A program made the position numbers and the translations under genes. From the NCBI GenBank assembly GCA_013388685.1, contig JACAET010000015.1, positions 1-58,899 on the forward strand: a stretch of DNA of 58,899 bases, given 5' to 3'. Source of the DNA: Chloroflexota bacterium. GTDB lineage: Bacteria > Chloroflexota > Anaerolineae > Anaerolineales > Villigracilaceae. Below the pieces are notes generated by a model. The model did no database searches and was not told where the DNA came from. It worked only from the letters and a program-made list of their open reading frames with translations. Below, one piece after another: positions 56,972 through 58,899 of this stretch; within the stretch, counting starts at the first letter, position 1, and every line of letters begins with the position of its first letter.

Positions 56972-58899
56972 TCAAGAAGCAATCCTCCCTTCCCACCACC
57001 CCATCAACTCGCTCATCGGTAGAGACGGCGTAGCATCGCCCTGCCTGCCTGAATTCCACGTCACGATCAAATCACGCTTCGCGCGCGTGATGCCCACGTA
57101 GAACAGGCGCAGGCGTTCCTTGACGTAATCCAGCCGCGAGCGCAGGGTCGCCGCGCCTTCTTCGTACCAGTCATACTCACTCGACGACTCGAGGGCGGTC
57201 AACTGCGCCAGCGCCTCCGCTTCGAGATTCAACCCGCCGCGAATAAACCACTTCTCCGAAATGAAACGGTCGTTTGGCATGTTCGACGGGAAGTCATAAT
57301 TATTGACCGACATCAAATACACGCGGTCCCACTCCAGCCCCTTCGCCTTGTGCATCGTCGTCACTACCACCCGTCCGCGATGGCGCTCGGGGTCGAAGCC
57401 CGAATCGTCCGACGAAAAGCCAATGAAGCGCCGTTCGTTCTTTGCGATGACCGCCAGTTCTGCGGTCAACTCGGGCAGGCGCCAGTCGGGGTGATCGTCT
57501 GCGGCTTGCCTCAGCACCAGCGCCAGTTTATGCGCCAGCGCCAGATCATGCGCTTCGGTGAACACATCCTGCGCCAGCGTGAGAATCAACTGGTCAATGG
57601 GAAGCGTGACCGCTTCCAGCCAGCGTCGGACGACGACTCGAAACGCGCTCAATTCTTCGATGACCGCCTGCGCGTCCGCTTCGGACTCAGCCGACACCTG
57701 CTCCCTCACCCCAGCCCTCTCCCAGCGGGAGAGAGAGCCAGAGTCCCCCTCTTCAACGGGAGATGGGTTAGGGGTGAGGGGGCTGACATAATCCTCCACA
57801 TTCCCAATCTTCCTCAACAGGGCTGATGTCGTTGCGAGGAGCGCAGTTTGCGATAGCATCCTCTTTGGGGACGAAGCACTCTCCTCAATATCTGATGTCA
57901 TTGCGAGACGGCGCTCTTCCGTCGAAGCAATCTCCCCGTTCTCAGGAGACTGCTTCACAACTTGCGCTCGCAATGACACGCCATCTCTCCAATCCCTCCT
58001 CCACACCACATACGCCTTCGACAACTTGCGCGCCGACTGCGGGTCTGCCAGATACGCCAGCAAATAACTCAACGATCCTGCCGCGGCGCGTGTTTCGGAG
58101 GTGGACGAGATCAACTCGATGGGTTCGATGCCGCGCTTGCGCAGTTCGTTGACCACTTCCACGCCGCGCTGGTTGCGCGGGACAAGGATAGCGAGGGTGG
58201 GCTTTTCTTCGTCGGGCAGTTCGGCAATCGAATCGAGATAATTCTTCACGGATTTGACCACCGCTTCGAGTTCTTCTTCGGGCGTGAACTTTTTGCCGAT
58301 GAAGCGAATCGCGGCGGGGTTATCGGGCGGATTCTGCTGCGGATCGCCCTCAGGCACAGGGACGATGTGCGGCGGCGAGAGCGCTGTCCGCGCTTCAGGG
58401 ATGGGATGGGCGGTCATCACCCAGTCAATGAGGTGATTTGCCAGCGCGATGATGGACGGCTGGGAACGTCCCGACTCGGGCATGTCTTCGTGCGGGTTGC
58501 TTTGGATGAAGGCACGCAGAAGGTCGGGCGAGGCGGTTGTGAAGGTCTCGAAGATGGCCTGGTTGGGGTCGCCGACGCGGACCCAGTTGCCGCCCAAATC
58601 ACTGGTCGAGTTGGCAAAGCCCGTATCGAGACCAGCAGTTTCATCGAAACCAGTCGCTGTGGTCTCGGTACGCCGCTCCGCGGCTACTCGACCACCCGAT
58701 AATAACGAGAGTATTCTTTCTTGTGTCATGCTGGAATCCTGCGCTTCGTCTTCCAAAATGAAGGGATAGCGGTAACGCAATCGCTCCAGGTATTCTTCGT
58801 CGCTTTCGAGGAGGGTCAGGGCGAGGCGGATGAGGTCGTCGAAGTCCACGGCGCCGCGATAGGCGAGGGCGCGTTGATAGTCCGCGTAGATGCTCCAGC
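56972..58899 (-). CDS. UvrD/Rep-type superfamily I helicase, N-terminus beyond right edge
   Basis: About 640 codons visible, open to the right edge (WSIYADYQRALAYRG precedes VDFDDLI). Motif II is ILEDEAQDSS, motif III WVRVGDPNQAIFETF, motif V TTMHKAKGLEWDRVYLMS and motif VI FYVGITRAKRDLIVTWN. Motif I lies outside the window. A 3'-5' DNA helicase in repair, as UvrD/PcrA. Three stretches lack helicase similarity and are palindromic repeat sequence read as protein: residues translated from 58603-58694, 57827-57978 and 57703-57780. The frame stays open through all three. Confidence 0.9.
   Translation of the reverse strand, partial: WSIYADYQRALAYRGAVDFDDLIRLALTLLESDEEYLERLRYRYPFILEDEAQDSSMTQERILSLLSGGRVAAERRTETTATGFDETAGLDTGFANSTSDLGGNWVRVGDPNQAIFETFTTASPDLLRAFIQSNPHEDMPESGRSQPSIIALANHLIDWVMTAHPIPEARTALSPPHIVPVPEGDPQQNPPDNPAAIRFIGKKFTPEEELEAVVKSVKNYLDSIAELPDEEKPTLAILVPRNQRGVEVVNELRKRGIEPIELISSTSETRAAAGSLSYLLAYLADPQSARKLSKAYVVWRRDWRDGVSLRAQVVKQSPENGEIASTEERRLAMTSDIEESASSPKRMLSQTALLATTSALLRKIGNVEDYVSPLTPNPSPVEEGDSGSLSRWERAGVREQVSAESEADAQAVIEELSAFRVVVRRWLEAVTLPIDQLILTLAQDVFTEAHDLALAHKLALVLRQAADDHPDWRLPELTAELAVIAKNERRFIGFSSDDSGFDPERHRGRVVVTTMHKAKGLEWDRVYLMSVNNYDFPSNMPNDRFISEKWFIRGGLNLEAEALAQLTALESSSEYDWYEEGAATLRSRLDYVKERLRLFYVGITRAKRDLIVTWNSGRQGDATPSLPMSELMGWWEGRIAS
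57703..57780. repeat. REP-like palindrome inside the helicase gene
   Basis: 78 bp (26 codons) with perfect inverted ends CCCTCACCCC (57703-57712) and GGGGTGAGGG (57771-57780), inner arms CTCTCCC/GGGAGA-like. It reads as PLTPNPSPVEEGDSG and WERAGVRE on the coding strand. Confidence 0.75.
57827..57978. repeat. palindromic repeat (TGTCATTGCG type) inside the helicase gene
   Basis: Ends TGTCATTGCG (57896-57905) and CGCAATGACA (57969-57978), a perfect 10-bp inverted repeat; an additional left end TGTCGTTGCG starts at 57827, as if two copies were joined. Inner arms GAAGCAATCTCC/GGAGACTGCTTC. Confidence 0.75.
58603..58694. repeat. palindromic repeat (TGGTCGAGT type) inside the helicase gene
   Basis: 92 bp with perfect 9-bp inverted ends TGGTCGAGT (58603-58611) and ACTCGACCA (58686-58694); inner arms CGTATCGAGACCA/TGGTCTCGGTACG match in 12 of 13. 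Confidence 0.75.

Overview
The window is a GC-rich bacterial chromosome segment that looks like a member of Chloroflexota, probably class Anaerolineae. This assignment is an inference. It rests on many lipoproteins and single-span proteins with long Thr/Pro linkers (TPTPT-like), YerB-like DUF3048, LysM/M23 and X25 proteins, a ROK-controlled maltodextrin locus and intergenic palindromic repeats of several families. No 16S gene or other direct marker is present. Both ends are cut: a membrane protein runs off the left edge and a UvrD-type helicase runs off the right edge.

Layout. 1-5640: partial membrane protein, DUF309 protein, a secreted Thr/Pro-linker protein, a cyclase-family hydrolase with a MenC-like enolase-superfamily enzyme, a zinc-ribbon membrane protein and a DUF3048 lipoprotein. 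5735-9292: three tightly packed membrane genes related to complex I / hydrogenase-4 antiporter-like subunits, without any hydrophilic subunit. 9495-19125: coiled-coil protein, SelB, a large PAS-GAF-GAF histidine kinase, SRAP protein, MFS exporter and LysM-M23 peptidase. 19195-22121: tRNA-Val(CAC), a broken sulfatase, FabG-like SDR and tRNA-Ser(GGA). 22289-26914: a divergently transcribed membrane redox/heme cluster followed by an OmpR-type two-component pair, with a shared candidate operator. 27356-33674: ATP-grasp ligase, RNase J, a secreted protein, MutY, a small protein and an MBL-fold hydrolase.

33944-49859 is the main metabolic locus: an MsmK/UgpC-type ATPase, a ROK repressor, MalE-like binding protein with a C-terminal X25 domain, MalF, MalG, a 989-residue fusion of an FG-GAP/ASPIC-UnbV propeller to a diheme cytochrome c peroxidase, a lipoprotein GH13 amylase, a second GH13 enzyme, an esterase and a third GH13 enzyme. 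The expected pathway is extracellular cleavage of starch or maltodextrin, import, and cytoplasmic trimming. The role of the haem fusion is unknown. 49908-58899: sirtuin, two paralogous lipoproteins, GlnRS, a class III nucleotide cyclase, a 43-residue membrane peptide, fasciclin protein, CsbD-like protein, an AT-rich LysM gene pair and the helicase.

A theme across the window is small palindromic repeats that have entered genes. One 88-bp element with imperfect terminal inverted repeats sits inside the signal-peptide region of the sulfatase. Three different palindromic elements lie inside the helicase reading frame without closing it. A short repeat also marks the junction of the propeller-peroxidase fusion.
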